Shown: in pieces, positions 38,073 through 47,671 of the stretch
Layout of the letters: every line of letters starts with the position of its first letter
Numbering within the stretch: the stretch's first letter is position 1
Origin: an uncultured Treponema sp.
GTDB lineage: Bacteria > Spirochaetota > Spirochaetia > Treponematales > Treponemataceae
Assembly (NCBI GenBank): GCA_946411505.1
Contig: CAMKEG010000006.1
Coordinates: 1 to 64,000 of the forward strand
Reading direction: 5' to 3'
DNA length: 64,000 nucleotides
Made by a program: the position numbers and the translations under genes
Notes under the pieces: generated by a model
Seen by the model: only the letters and a program-made list of their open reading frames with translations
The model's database searches: none
What the model was told of the DNA's origin: nothing

Positions 38073-39962
38073 ATGAAAAATATTTTAAGAGCCGCGCTTG
38101 CGTTTTGCGCGTTTGTCTTTGCCGCCTGTTCCTACAGCGACAATACGGTGACAATCTTTTCGTCCGACGCCACTCAAGAGGAAACCTTGAACTTTGTTTC
38201 CGAGGCGCTTCCTATTCTGGCGCCAAAGGAGCGCTTGACAGGCTCGATGAGCGCCCGCTTTTACAACGGCAATTCTTATGTTCCCTATGTGGGCCTTAGG
38301 TATTATCTTGCGGTTTACATGAAATATTCTGTCGTCTCGGAGTCGTACTCAAAAGGCGACTACCGTTACGTCATACGAGACCCGGACGCAGGCGGCAAAA
38401 GATATGTCATCGTCGTCAACAAAGACTCAGACACGATTTACATGCCGACCTTCGGCGACTTTCAAAGCATGGACCCAAGCGAAGTTGTCGGCTTTCTTAA
38501 GCTTGTAAAAAGCTACACCGGCGAAAAGTCCAAGACCTTTGAACTTGCCAAATACGGCTTTTGCGCGTATGGCGGAATTGACGACGTTTACCTGCCGCTC
38601 TGCGTCCTTTCAAACGTTTTTTCAATGATGAACTACGAGCGCTATTTTTACAACGGCCAGGCCGTTTACTTTACAGGAAACGAAGACGATTATTACGACA
38701 AAGATGCTGGCTACGTCTCCTTTTACAAAAGCCCCTGGTACACTGATTCCGCGGGCAATTTAAGAGAGCGGCCAAAGGAACTGATTTCTCTTTCATACAA
38801 TCTTTTGCGCTTTGTCCACGACAGCCTTTACGGACGGCCTGGCTATTACGGCTTTGCCGACGACGGAAACGGATGTCCTGTAAAGGAAAAAGTCGCCGCG
38901 GCCGATCTGCTTGACTTTGAGCGAATGCTTGTTCAAAACGCGCTCGACATTCGTTCCCTTCTTCTTTCTTCCTCTTACATTGATTACATCGCGGGCCTTG
39001 ACATGCTTTATAACAGGGTGTACGGAGACGCGCACTCGTCTTTTATCGCCAAGCAGGATTATGTTTCGCAGGACTATATCGCGGCAAAATACGGATCTGA
39101 AAATTTGTTCAGCAAAAAATACGCTTTGCTAATGTTGCGCATGCGGAACTATCCGAAGGTTAGGAAGAATTTGAAAACAGGAGCCGCTTCCGGCGCAAGC
39201 TACATAGGAAAGTCCTCCTCCGATCCCGACGCGCCGCCCGCCTTTGAGGTCATCGACTCAAACAAGACCGCGATAATCCGCTTTGATAAATTTGAGTATA
39301 AAGAGGACTTTTGGAAAAACTATTACGCGTCTTCCCGCTCAGGAAGCCCCAACCCTGATCCGACCGCTTCCGGCGGCGTCGAGCTTCCTGACGACACCGT
39401 GGGAATTTTTTACAAGTCCTTTTACGCGCTTGAGAACACGCCCGCCTATAGTACTGTCAAGAACGTTGTCATAGACCTTTCTTGCAACCCCGGCGGAGAC
39501 ACAGCCGCGCTTCATTACGCCTTGTGTTTTTTGCTTGAGCCAAAGGACGCCGCCACCCTTTATTATGATTTTTTCACTGGCGGAAAGAAGGTTGAGTCAG
39601 GAAGCGCCGACATAAACTTGGACGGAAAGATAGACGACAAAGACAAAAAAAAGAATTACAACTTTGTCGTCCTTACAAGCGACGTGACATTTTCGTGCGG
39701 AAACTCTTTTGTGAACACTTGCTGGGACAACGGCATAAAAATCGCTGGAATCAGAAGCGTGGGCGGAAGCTGCGTCGTCCGTTACGCTTGCTCCGCGGAC
39801 GGCTTTCCCTTCCAGTATTCAGGCTGCATGCGCGAGTCGCGCAAGGCGGACTGGAGCAATTGCGAGGACGGAGCGCCTGTCGAAAAGGCTCTTACGCTTG
39901 ACCAAATGTATGACAACGCGGCCTTGGCAAGCGCGGTCAACGAACTCTTTCCGGCTCCGTAA
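38073..39962 (+). CDS. Lipoprotein with S41 (C-terminal-processing-peptidase-like) domain
   Basis: The ATG at 38073 follows a perfect AGGAGG and gives 629 residues with a lipobox FAACS (Cys19). The C-terminal 230 residues resemble peptidase family S41. KTAIIRFDKFEYKEDFW opens the fold, NVVIDLSCNPGGDTAA matches the DLR.NpGG strand, and LTSDVTFSCGNSFVNTC would hold the nucleophilic serine. No PDZ domain is evident, and the first 380 residues are unrecognised. It lies alone between aroB and the RND operon. The 207-nt gap after it has no gene and no clear terminator. Confidence 0.75.
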   Translation: MKNILRAALAFCAFVFAACSYSDNTVTIFSSDATQEETLNFVSEALPILAPKERLTGSMSARFYNGNSYVPYVGLRYYLAVYMKYSVVSESYSKGDYRYVIRDPDAGGKRYVIVVNKDSDTIYMPTFGDFQSMDPSEVVGFLKLVKSYTGEKSKTFELAKYGFCAYGGIDDVYLPLCVLSNVFSMMNYERYFYNGQAVYFTGNEDDYYDKDAGYVSFYKSPWYTDSAGNLRERPKELISLSYNLLRFVHDSLYGRPGYYGFADDGNGCPVKEKVAAADLLDFERMLVQNALDIRSLLLSSSYIDYIAGLDMLYNRVYGDAHSSFIAKQDYVSQDYIAAKYGSENLFSKKYALLMLRMRNYPKVRKNLKTGAASGASYIGKSSSDPDAPPAFEVIDSNKTAIIRFDKFEYKEDFWKNYYASSRSGSPNPDPTASGGVELPDDTVGIFYKSFYALENTPAYSTVKNVVIDLSCNPGGDTAALHYALCFLLEPKDAATLYYDFFTGGKKVESGSADINLDGKIDDKDKKKNYNFVVLTSDVTFSCGNSFVNTCWDNGIKIAGIRSVGGSCVVRYACSADGFPFQYSGCMRESRKADWSNCEDGAPVEKALTLDQMYDNAALASAVNELFPAP

Positions 39963-40123
39963 TACGGCAGCGTCCGTCAATACGAGCGGTCCATCGCCTC
40001 TAGCTTTTCGATTTCGGCGGTTTTTCTAGCGCCAATTTTAGCTCCCCGTCCTCGATGAAAACTTCCGTCCGGGCCCTTTCTAAATTTTTCTATACAGATG
40101 TTTTGTTGTCAGTAAAATTCTGC

Positions 40124-40152
40124 TTGAAAAACTTGTAAAATTCCGCTAAAAT
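40124..40152 (+). promoter_or_regulatory. Promoter of the RND operon
   Basis: TTGAAA (40124-40129) is followed after 17 nt by TAAAAT (40147-40152), 17 nt before the first RND ATG. The ribosome binding site between them is weak (a GGA before a T-run). Confidence 0.6.
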
Positions 40153-40169
40153 CAAAATGGATTTTTTTT

Positions 40170-42524
40170 ATGAAACTTTTTGGCGTTGACAAAGTCTTTA
40201 AGAATCTTGCGGAATTTCAAACGCGGCATAGAAAAAAGATTCTTGCGATTTTTCTTTTTTTGGACATTTTAGCGCTCCTTGGCCTTGGAAGAATCGTCGT
40301 CAGCGCCGATGTCCAGGCCTCGAAACCGAACGAAAAAACTTTAAAGGCGGAAGAAAAGTTTCTTAAAACTTTTCCAAATGAATCCATTTATGTCTTGGTT
40401 TCTTCCGACGATGTTTTCAGTCCGCAAACTTTAAAGGTCATAGACAAACTTGGCCGAAGGCTGGAAACGGAAGTTCCCACCGCCTCTTCCGTTTATTCCC
40501 TTTTGACAATGACGGTTCCTGTAGGAAGCGAAGACGGAATAGAAATAAAGAATCCCTTTGACGGAAAAATTCCTGACGACCCTAAAAAATTAAAGGAGAT
40601 AAAAGATTTCTTTTTAAGCCGGGAGTCCTTGGTCAATGTTTTTGTTTCCGCCGACGCTACGGAAACTTGGCTGATTCTTCCCCTTCCCAGAGTGAAAGAC
40701 GACAGGTCTTTTAGAAACGAAAGAAGTCGCGCCGCGCAAAAGATTATTCAAGAAGTGTCCAAAGAATGCCAGGGCGTTTGCAGTCTTAATCCTGTGGGCT
40801 GGGATTATTCCGCCACGGAAGCCGGCGATTACGCGATTCGCGAGGCCTTGACAAGAATTTCAATCGGCTTTGCGGTCATGCTTTTTATGCTGATTTTTTT
40901 GCTCCGTTCGTTAAGGGGCGTCGCTTTTTCCCTTTTGGCCGCTTTTTTGGGAATAGCGTCCGTGTTGGGGCTTTCGTCCTATTTGGGGTTTCCCATAAAC
41001 GCGAACGCCATTTCACTTCCGATTTTGCTGGGAATGGCGCTTTCAATTGGCTATTCCCTTCATGTAATCAATTCCTTCAAACGCCATTTTAGGCGGACTG
41101 GAAAAAGAATTGAGTCTGTCATTTTGATGGCGGAGGAAACCGGCTGGTCGCTCTTTTTTACTGTTGCCACCACAGTCGCGTCTTTGATTTCGTTTTTATT
41201 TTTTGACATGGAAATTTTGCGCTGGATAGGAGGAATTTCCGCAGGCATTGTTTTTAGCGTTTATTTGCATGTCGCGCTTGTCATTCCAATAGTCATGTCC
41301 TTTGGAAAAGACCAAGAGGAAATGGGCGTCGAAAAAGCCAAGGCCGCGACTGGCGTTGATTTGGCCTTTGAGCGCGCGGGGCTTTTTGTCGTCCAAAACA
41401 AAATTCCTGTGGCCGTCATTTCCGCCGCGATTATGATTTTCCTAGCCTTTGGCATAAGGCGCATATCGGTCAACATGGACTTGTTCGAGATGCAAGGGCC
41501 AAAGGTTCCCCATATCGCGCGCGCAAAGGAATTGCTGCGCCACGAGCTTGGAAGCATTTACAGCTTTGACGTGATGATTTTGTTTGACAACCCGGACGCT
41601 TTTAAAGAGACGGAAAATCTTTTAAGGCTTGAAAAAATGGTTTCGCGGCTGGGAAATCTTAGGCTTGTAAAAAAATCTATGGGAAAGCCCCGCGTCCTTT
41701 CGCCGCTTCCATTGCTAAAAGAAATAAACAGAATGTTCAACGGCGACAAAGAAGAATTTTACCGCATAAACACTGACGACGGGGTGGCCGCGCAAACCCT
41801 TGTTTTTTGGTCGAACAGTTTTAGGGAATGGTTTGACGTTGACAACGACGACTATGGCGTCGTCAGGCTTCGCTTGGAGCTTACCGGCTTTGACTCAAAA
41901 AAACTTCTTGCGGATGTGGCAGACATAGAAGAAATTGGAAAAGAAATTTTTCCGGACGCGAATGTTTATTCCATCGGCCGCGTGATTGACTACGCCAGAA
42001 CAAATGACGTCCTTGTGGAGCTGGAACTAAAGTCATTGATGATTTCGTTTTTAATAATCGCTTTTATGTTGGCGGCAGCCTTTGCCAACGCGACCGCGGG
42101 GCTTATAGCGATGATTCCGAACATCGCTCCTATAGTGACTTTGGCCGGAATCATGGGATATTTGGGCCAGCCCCTTGACATACTCACGGTGACGGTAATG
42201 CCCATGGTTTTGGGCCTTGCGGTTGACGACACAATCCACTTGACAAACCACATAAAAAAAGATTTTTTGAGGACAGGTTCTTATATGGAAGCCGTAAAGA
42301 ATTCCTTTGGAAAAATCGCCAAGACTATGTTCATGACAAGCGCCATTCTTTGCGCCATGTTCGCGGTTTATTTGTTCAGCCCGATGCGTTTTTTTGCGCA
42401 TACGGGATTTCTTGCGATTGTGGGAATAAGCTCCGCGCTTTTTGCGGACTACACGCTCACCCCGGCGGTAATTTGCTTGAACAAGCCTTTTGGAAAAGAA
42501 GTTGTTCAGGACATTCATAAATAA
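40170..42524 (+). CDS. RND-superfamily (MMPL-type) exporter, paralogue 1
   Basis: The product has 784 residues with two homologous halves, each one helix, a large extracytoplasmic loop and five further helices. The second-half motif VLGLAVDDTIHLTNHI carries the aspartates expected in TM10. The corresponding first-half motif is LGMALSIGYSLHVINSFKR, with no aspartate. Extracytoplasmic loops are at about 40-225 and 430-620. A paralogue of identical length lies at 44678-47032, with a LolA-like and a beta-barrel gene between. Such RND proteins move lipids or hydrophobic compounds; the substrate here is unknown. Confidence 0.92.
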   Translation: MKLFGVDKVFKNLAEFQTRHRKKILAIFLFLDILALLGLGRIVVSADVQASKPNEKTLKAEEKFLKTFPNESIYVLVSSDDVFSPQTLKVIDKLGRRLETEVPTASSVYSLLTMTVPVGSEDGIEIKNPFDGKIPDDPKKLKEIKDFFLSRESLVNVFVSADATETWLILPLPRVKDDRSFRNERSRAAQKIIQEVSKECQGVCSLNPVGWDYSATEAGDYAIREALTRISIGFAVMLFMLIFLLRSLRGVAFSLLAAFLGIASVLGLSSYLGFPINANAISLPILLGMALSIGYSLHVINSFKRHFRRTGKRIESVILMAEETGWSLFFTVATTVASLISFLFFDMEILRWIGGISAGIVFSVYLHVALVIPIVMSFGKDQEEMGVEKAKAATGVDLAFERAGLFVVQNKIPVAVISAAIMIFLAFGIRRISVNMDLFEMQGPKVPHIARAKELLRHELGSIYSFDVMILFDNPDAFKETENLLRLEKMVSRLGNLRLVKKSMGKPRVLSPLPLLKEINRMFNGDKEEFYRINTDDGVAAQTLVFWSNSFREWFDVDNDDYGVVRLRLELTGFDSKKLLADVADIEEIGKEIFPDANVYSIGRVIDYARTNDVLVELELKSLMISFLIIAFMLAAAFANATAGLIAMIPNIAPIVTLAGIMGYLGQPLDILTVTVMPMVLGLAVDDTIHLTNHIKKDFLRTGSYMEAVKNSFGKIAKTMFMTSAILCAMFAVYLFSPMRFFAHTGFLAIVGISSALFADYTLTPAVICLNKPFGKEVVQDIHK

Positions 42525-42546
42525 TAAAACCTTAAGGAGGATTTAT

Positions 42547-43332
42547 ATGAAAAAAATCACAGTTTTGGGAGCTTTAATGCTATTGCCCATGTTCGCTTTT
42601 GCGGAAGGCTTGACAGCCTATGAAATTGCAAGCCGCGCCTACAACCAAGAGAGCGGAAAGACTTCTTTTTACGAAGCCTCGCTCACGATTCAGGCAAAGA
42701 GCGGAGGCTCTCGCGTTAGAGAAATTTCCTTGCGCAAAAAGCTGTATGACGGAGTGAAAAAGACGCTCATCACTTTTTCCGCTCCAAAAGAAGTTGCGGG
42801 CGTGGCCTATTTGTCGTTTGAATACGACTCTAAAAAAGCCGACGCCAAGGAGTCCGAAAACTGGCTTTATATGCCGGCGATGAAAAAGGTTCGCAGAATC
42901 AGCGGAAGCTCCCGCCAAGACGATTTTATGGGTTCTGACTTTACTTATGAAGACATCGGCGACAGAGGCCTCAATAAGGACAATTTTACGCTTATGGGAG
43001 AGGAAAAGGTTGAAGGCGCGGACTGCTGGAAGTTGGACTGCGTGTCCAAGGATTCAAGCGAAAAAATTCCCAGAAGAATTTTATGGGTCAGAAAGGACAA
43101 CTACATTCCGCAAAAAGTCCAGTTGTTTGACCAAAGGGGAGAGCTTCAAAGAGAGCTTGTCTGCTCGGACATAAAGCAAGTTGACGGCTTTTGGACTGTC
43201 AATAAAATGGTCATGACAAACGTTCAGACAGGACATTTTTCGACCATACAGATGAAGTCCCTGAAACACAACATTGACTTGCAGGACAATCTCTTTACCG
43301 TTTCTTCCATCGAGCGCGGAATAAAAAAATAA
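42547..43332 (+). CDS. LolA-like outer membrane lipoprotein-sorting protein
   Basis: The product has 261 residues with a cleavable signal (MKKITVLGALMLLPMFAFA). The rest matches the LolA/LolB-like family of periplasmic lipid carriers: YEASLTIQAKSGGSRVREI, SENWLYMPAMKKVRRI, SSRQDDFMGSDFTYEDIG and the C-terminal FWTVNKMVMTNVQTG. A strong AAGGAGG precedes the ATG. It is located between an RND exporter and a beta-barrel protein, which suggests it shuttles the exported lipid or lipoprotein across the periplasm (inference). Confidence 0.88.
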   Translation: MKKITVLGALMLLPMFAFAEGLTAYEIASRAYNQESGKTSFYEASLTIQAKSGGSRVREISLRKKLYDGVKKTLITFSAPKEVAGVAYLSFEYDSKKADAKESENWLYMPAMKKVRRISGSSRQDDFMGSDFTYEDIGDRGLNKDNFTLMGEEKVEGADCWKLDCVSKDSSEKIPRRILWVRKDNYIPQKVQLFDQRGELQRELVCSDIKQVDGFWTVNKMVMTNVQTGHFSTIQMKSLKHNIDLQDNLFTVSSIERGIKK

Positions 43333-43342
43333 GGAGAGCCTG

Positions 43343-44665
43343 ATGAAAGCGTTTTTTTTGGCGGCGTTAATTCTGTTGTCGCCGTTTTGTCTTTTTGCCT
43401 TTGACACAGATTTTTCGTTCAGCCTTTTGACCGACATGTCAACTCCTTTGCCCTACGCAAAGCGGGCGGGGGAGTTGATTCAGGCGGAAATGAAGGGCGA
43501 CCTTGAATTGTATCTTTACGCCACAGAAAAAACGACTTTCTTTATGAACGGCCGGGTGATTTTGGATCCGCTCTCTTCCTTGTCGGACTCTTTTGACTTG
43601 GGGGCGGCCGAAGGTCATCTAGGCTTTTCGCTAAAAGAGGCTTGGATTGACTATACGTCGGATTACTGGGCGTTTCGCGGGGGCCGGCAGATAGCGGCCT
43701 GGGGCAAGGCGGACCTTCTTACGGTGACAAACGTTCTTTGCCCAAGGAATTATACAAGCTTTAGTTTTTTTGACTTGGCGGACACATACATGGGAATTGA
43801 CGCGGCCCGCGTTTCTTTTAAATCCGACATTTACTCGCTGGACTTTTACTGGATTCCAATCGTACGGAAGAGCGCCCTGCCTACGGCGGAAAATCATCCC
43901 GTCCAAAAGATTCTTGATAATTCTGAAGAGTTTCCCCGTCCTGACTTTAAAAATAACGCGCCTGAGCCCAAGTTTGAAAACTTTGAATACGCTCTAAAGG
44001 CCAGCGCCTACTGGAAATACGCCGACGTTTCGTTATACGGTTTTTACGGCTATGACCGTCTTCCGTCTTCGTTTAAACTGGATGCTTTGTATGGCGAGAT
44101 AAGCATGGACTACAATAGGTCCCTTATGGTTGGCGCTGACGCTTCCATTCCTTTGGGAGGGCTTGTCCTTCGTCTTGAAGGGGCTTTCTTTTATGACTCG
44201 GCGATTCCAAAGACAAAAATCGACATTGATTTAAGCGACTCCTCGGCCATTATGTCCTTTCTTAGTTCGGACTATGACTTTGGGTACAAAAAACGCGACA
44301 AATTGGTCATGTTGGCGGGCCTTGACTGGATGCCCGGCGGCTGGATTTTGTCGGCGCAGTATTACGGAGACCTTGCCTTTGGAGACATGTCGGAGCTTTC
44401 TCGCAGTAACTATGTCCACATGGCCACATTGGCGATTTCCAGAAACTTCTTTAAGGACACTTTGGCAGTTTCCCTTGCGGGGCTTGTTCAATTTGAAGAA
44501 TGGAACAATATGTTTGTCTTAAACGCCTCTTACAACGCCACGGACGCGCTTATAGTTTCCGCCTCAGTTTATTGCGTAAATATTTTTTCTGACTTGGGCT
44601 ATAAGACATTCAATGATTTAAGAAATTGGGGCGGCGTGACCATAAGCGCCAAATATTCATTTTAA
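43343..44665 (+). CDS. Outer-membrane beta-barrel protein (DUF1302-like)
   Basis: The product has 440 residues: signal peptide (about 1-19), then alternating hydrophobic strands with many aromatic residues, ending in phenylalanine (AKYSF) as barrel proteins often do. LKEAWIDYTSDYWAFRGGRQ and AAWGKADLLTVTNVLCPRNY resemble the DUF1302 family found beside RND exporters in proteobacteria. It has a GGAGAG start site 10 nt after the LolA-like gene and is 12 nt before the second RND gene. It is probably the outer-membrane endpoint of the pathway. Confidence 0.82.
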   Translation: MKAFFLAALILLSPFCLFAFDTDFSFSLLTDMSTPLPYAKRAGELIQAEMKGDLELYLYATEKTTFFMNGRVILDPLSSLSDSFDLGAAEGHLGFSLKEAWIDYTSDYWAFRGGRQIAAWGKADLLTVTNVLCPRNYTSFSFFDLADTYMGIDAARVSFKSDIYSLDFYWIPIVRKSALPTAENHPVQKILDNSEEFPRPDFKNNAPEPKFENFEYALKASAYWKYADVSLYGFYGYDRLPSSFKLDALYGEISMDYNRSLMVGADASIPLGGLVLRLEGAFFYDSAIPKTKIDIDLSDSSAIMSFLSSDYDFGYKKRDKLVMLAGLDWMPGGWILSAQYYGDLAFGDMSELSRSNYVHMATLAISRNFFKDTLAVSLAGLVQFEEWNNMFVLNASYNATDALIVSASVYCVNIFSDLGYKTFNDLRNWGGVTISAKYSF

Positions 44666-44677
44666 GGGAGAATGAAA

Positions 44678-47032
44678 ATGAAACTCTTTGACATCGATTC
44701 TTTGTTCAGGCGCGCCGCGGAAGCGCAAATAAAAAGGCGCGGGCCGATTCTTGCTGTTACCGCGATTCTTACGATTTTCTTTTTGGCGGGGCTTTTAAAA
44801 TTTTCTACGATTTACGACAAGGTTCTTCTTGGAGCCACGGAAGAGCAAAAGCGGGCGGAAGAAAAATTTAAGAAAGTTTTTTCCACAGATTCCATTATGA
44901 TTCTTGTCACGGCTGACGATGTTTTTTCGCCGGATGTTTTGAACGAAATAGACGTCATAGGCCGGCGGCTGGAAAAGGAAGTGGCTTATTCCCGGCCTGT
45001 CCAGTCGCTTTTGACAATGAGCGTTCCCCTTGGAAAGGAAGACGAAATAGAAATATCAAATCCCTTTGGCGGAAAAATTCCCCAGGACAAAGAAGAGCTG
45101 GCCAGAATAAAAGAATTTTTTTTAAGCCGCAAGTCTTTAGTCAACACTTTTGTTTCTGACGACGCGAAGGAATGCTGGATTATTCTTCCCCTTGAGCAAG
45201 TGGAAGACCCTAAAATGGAAAGGGCTGGCGCCGCAAGAAAAATAGTCCAAGAGGAATCTGAAAATTCCAAGGGAATCTGCTCCCTTTATCCTGTGGGCTT
45301 TTCCTACATTGACCTTGAGGCCACCGAATACAACGTGCATGAGTCTGTCGTCCGCGTGGCCATAGGCTTTTTGGTGATGCTGGCGTTCTTGATTGTTCTT
45401 GTCCGCTCCTTTAGGGGAGTGCTTGTTTCTTTGCTTGCAAGCGTGTTTGGAATTGGAGCGGTTCTTGGAGTTTCTTCTTATATGGGAATCCCCGCCGACG
45501 TTGGAAGCATGTCGCTTCCGATTATGCTTGGAATGGCGCTTTCAATCGGCTATTCCCTCCACCTTATCAATTCTTTTAAAAGGCATTTTAGGCTGACGGG
45601 AAGAAGGGCGGACTCTGTGGTCGCCGCCGTGGAGGAAACCGGCTGGTCAATTCTGTTTACGGACCTAACTACAGTCGCCTCTCTTGTTTCCTTCCTTTTC
45701 TTTGAAATTTCTTCCCTTAGGTGGAGCGCCGGAATCGCGGCCTGCATTGTCGTGGCCGTTTACTTGTATGTGATGGTTTTGATTCCCATTGCCATGAGTT
45801 ATGGAAAGGACAAGGAGCCAGCCGCCGAACAAAAAGAACTTGGGGGCGCCACCAAGGTTGACCTTGCCTTTGAAAAATACGGCCGGGGGATTTTTAACAA
45901 AAGGCTTTTGGCGACTGTTTGCGCCTTCGCGGTGATGGCGGCCATGATTCCCGGCGCCAAAAAGATTTCGATAAATATGGATGTCCTTGCGATGCAAGGC
46001 CCCAAGGTTCCGCACATAGCGCGCCTTATGGAAATGTTAAAAACCAAGCTTGGAAGCATTTACAGCTTTGACGTGATGGTTCAGCTTGATCCTAACGACG
46101 AAGACGGCTTTAGAAGCGCCGACAATCTTTTAAAGCTTGACGAGCTTATAGACGGAATGAAGGACCTTGACCTTGTGAAAACGGTTGACGGCCGTCCATG
46201 CGTTTTGTCCGCTTGCGGAATGTTAAAGGAAATGAACAGAATGTTCAACGGCGACGACCCTGACTTCTATCGCATAGACACGGAAGACGGCGTGGCGGCC
46301 CAAAGCCTCACTTTTTACGCGGACAATTTTTCAGATTACTTTGACATAGAGAACGACGACTTTAGCATGACCCGCCTTCATGTGGAGCTTACCGGCTACG
46401 ATTCAAGAAAGGTTTTGGACGACGCGGATTCCATCATAAAAAGGGGAAAAGAGCTTTTCCCCGGCGCGAAAGTTTACGCAATCGGCTCCATTTTGGACAC
46501 GGCCCGCTCCGACTTGACTCTCATAAGCATAGAACTTAAGTCAATTTTCTTCTCGCTGGCAATCATCGCCGTGATGATGATTATGGCCTTCGCGTCCGTT
46601 AAGACAGGCCTTATCGCCATGATTCCCAACGTGTTCCCCGTTCTTGTCCTTGCGGGCTTGATGGGTTACGGCGGAATAAACCTTGACCTTCTTACGGTAA
46701 TTGTAATGCCCTTGATTTTGGGCCTTGCGGTGGACGACACGATTCACTTGATAAACCACATAAAGAACGAATTTGCCCAAACAGGAAGTTACGCCAAGGC
46801 CACGGAGAACGCCTTCCGCGAAATAGGAAAGACTATGTTCATGACCACCATAATCTTGTGCGCCATGTTCGCGGTCTACTTGTTCTGTCCGATGAGGTTC
46901 TTTGTAACGACCGGCTTCCTTGCGATTGTGGGAATAAGCTCCGCGCTTGTGGCCGACTACACAATCACGCCTGCGGTGATTTGCTTGACAAAGCCTTTTG
47001 GAAAGGAAAAAGTCGAAGCCGGCAAGGATTAA
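44678..47032 (+). CDS. RND-superfamily (MMPL-type) exporter, paralogue 2
   Basis: The ATG at 44678 is preferred over that at 44672, because GGGAG is one base before the latter. This gives 784 residues, identical in length to paralogue 1. The halves again differ: LILGLAVDDTIHLINHI in TM10, but LGMALSIGYSLHLINSFKR without aspartate in TM4. Strongly shared blocks include MQGPKVPHIAR and LGSIYSFDVMV. It is the last gene of the four-gene operon. Two paralogues in one operon suggest a heterodimer or heterotrimer, or two related substrates. Confidence 0.92.
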   Translation: MKLFDIDSLFRRAAEAQIKRRGPILAVTAILTIFFLAGLLKFSTIYDKVLLGATEEQKRAEEKFKKVFSTDSIMILVTADDVFSPDVLNEIDVIGRRLEKEVAYSRPVQSLLTMSVPLGKEDEIEISNPFGGKIPQDKEELARIKEFFLSRKSLVNTFVSDDAKECWIILPLEQVEDPKMERAGAARKIVQEESENSKGICSLYPVGFSYIDLEATEYNVHESVVRVAIGFLVMLAFLIVLVRSFRGVLVSLLASVFGIGAVLGVSSYMGIPADVGSMSLPIMLGMALSIGYSLHLINSFKRHFRLTGRRADSVVAAVEETGWSILFTDLTTVASLVSFLFFEISSLRWSAGIAACIVVAVYLYVMVLIPIAMSYGKDKEPAAEQKELGGATKVDLAFEKYGRGIFNKRLLATVCAFAVMAAMIPGAKKISINMDVLAMQGPKVPHIARLMEMLKTKLGSIYSFDVMVQLDPNDEDGFRSADNLLKLDELIDGMKDLDLVKTVDGRPCVLSACGMLKEMNRMFNGDDPDFYRIDTEDGVAAQSLTFYADNFSDYFDIENDDFSMTRLHVELTGYDSRKVLDDADSIIKRGKELFPGAKVYAIGSILDTARSDLTLISIELKSIFFSLAIIAVMMIMAFASVKTGLIAMIPNVFPVLVLAGLMGYGGINLDLLTVIVMPLILGLAVDDTIHLINHIKNEFAQTGSYAKATENAFREIGKTMFMTTIILCAMFAVYLFCPMRFFVTTGFLAIVGISSALVADYTITPAVICLTKPFGKEKVEAGKD

Positions 47033-47044
47033 GCGTGGAAGATC

Positions 47045-47671
47045 TTAGTAGCTCTTAGATTCAAGGGCTTCCAGTTTTTGAAGTTCCTCGTTGACCCGCT
47101 CCAGCTCGCGGTTAAGGATTTTTTTATAGTCCAGCTCCGAGCTTGAGATGCGGGCGTTTTCGTCTTCCCAGAAAGGCAGGTCGGCGAGATGCAAAAAGCG
47201 GAATTTTGTTTCGCTGGCTTTTTCAGACCAAAGCTTGGCTTCCCGCCAATAGTAAAGGCCGGCCTCGTAGCAGCTTTTGGCTTTTTTTAGGTTGGCCAAA
47301 TATTCGTCTTTCCAAGGAGCGTCGTAAAAGCAAATCGCCCTCTTGTCGTAGACGCGGGCCAGGCGCATGTGCTGCTCAATCAATTTTAGGTTTAGGTGCA
47401 TTTGGAAAAGGTTGCGGTATTTTTCCCATTCGTCCTTAGTCTGAATTTTCGCCCTGGCGTAAAGGGGATTGGCGAAGTCGGCGCGGACGGCCTGCTCCAG
47501 CCAGTAAATGTTTTCCATGCAGTCGTCGGGATACTGCTGGTAGTGGACGTGGTAAAGCTTGTAAAAGTCCTCTTTGTACTTGCACATGTAAGAAAAGGCC
47601 GGCAGGCAAAAAAAGGCCGCCGCGCCGAGCGCGAGAGCGAGGACAAAAATTTTTTTCGCGAATTTTTTCAC
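47045..47671 (-). CDS. Secreted protein of unknown function
   Basis: The product has 208 residues with a signal peptide (about 1-27, ending LPAFSY). The mature part is helical and rich in Y, W, K and E (for example YKEDFYKLYHVHYQQYPDD), ending in a coiled-coil-like ELERVNEELQKLEALE. Two cysteines near the start (MCKYKED and DDCMEN) may pair. It overlaps tmk by four bases and is downstream of it. I do not recognise the family. Convergent with the RND operon, 12 nt away. Confidence 0.78.
   Translation of the reverse strand: MKKFAKKIFVLALALGAAAFFCLPAFSYMCKYKEDFYKLYHVHYQQYPDDCMENIYWLEQAVRADFANPLYARAKIQTKDEWEKYRNLFQMHLNLKLIEQHMRLARVYDKRAICFYDAPWKDEYLANLKKAKSCYEAGLYYWREAKLWSEKASETKFRFLHLADLPFWEDENARISSSELDYKKILNRELERVNEELQKLEALESKSY

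Noticed and set aside
39963..40123. Possible small gene or regulatory RNA after the S41-like gene
   Set aside because: No frame with a start site, no strong hairpin with a T-run and no match to the repeat families was found.
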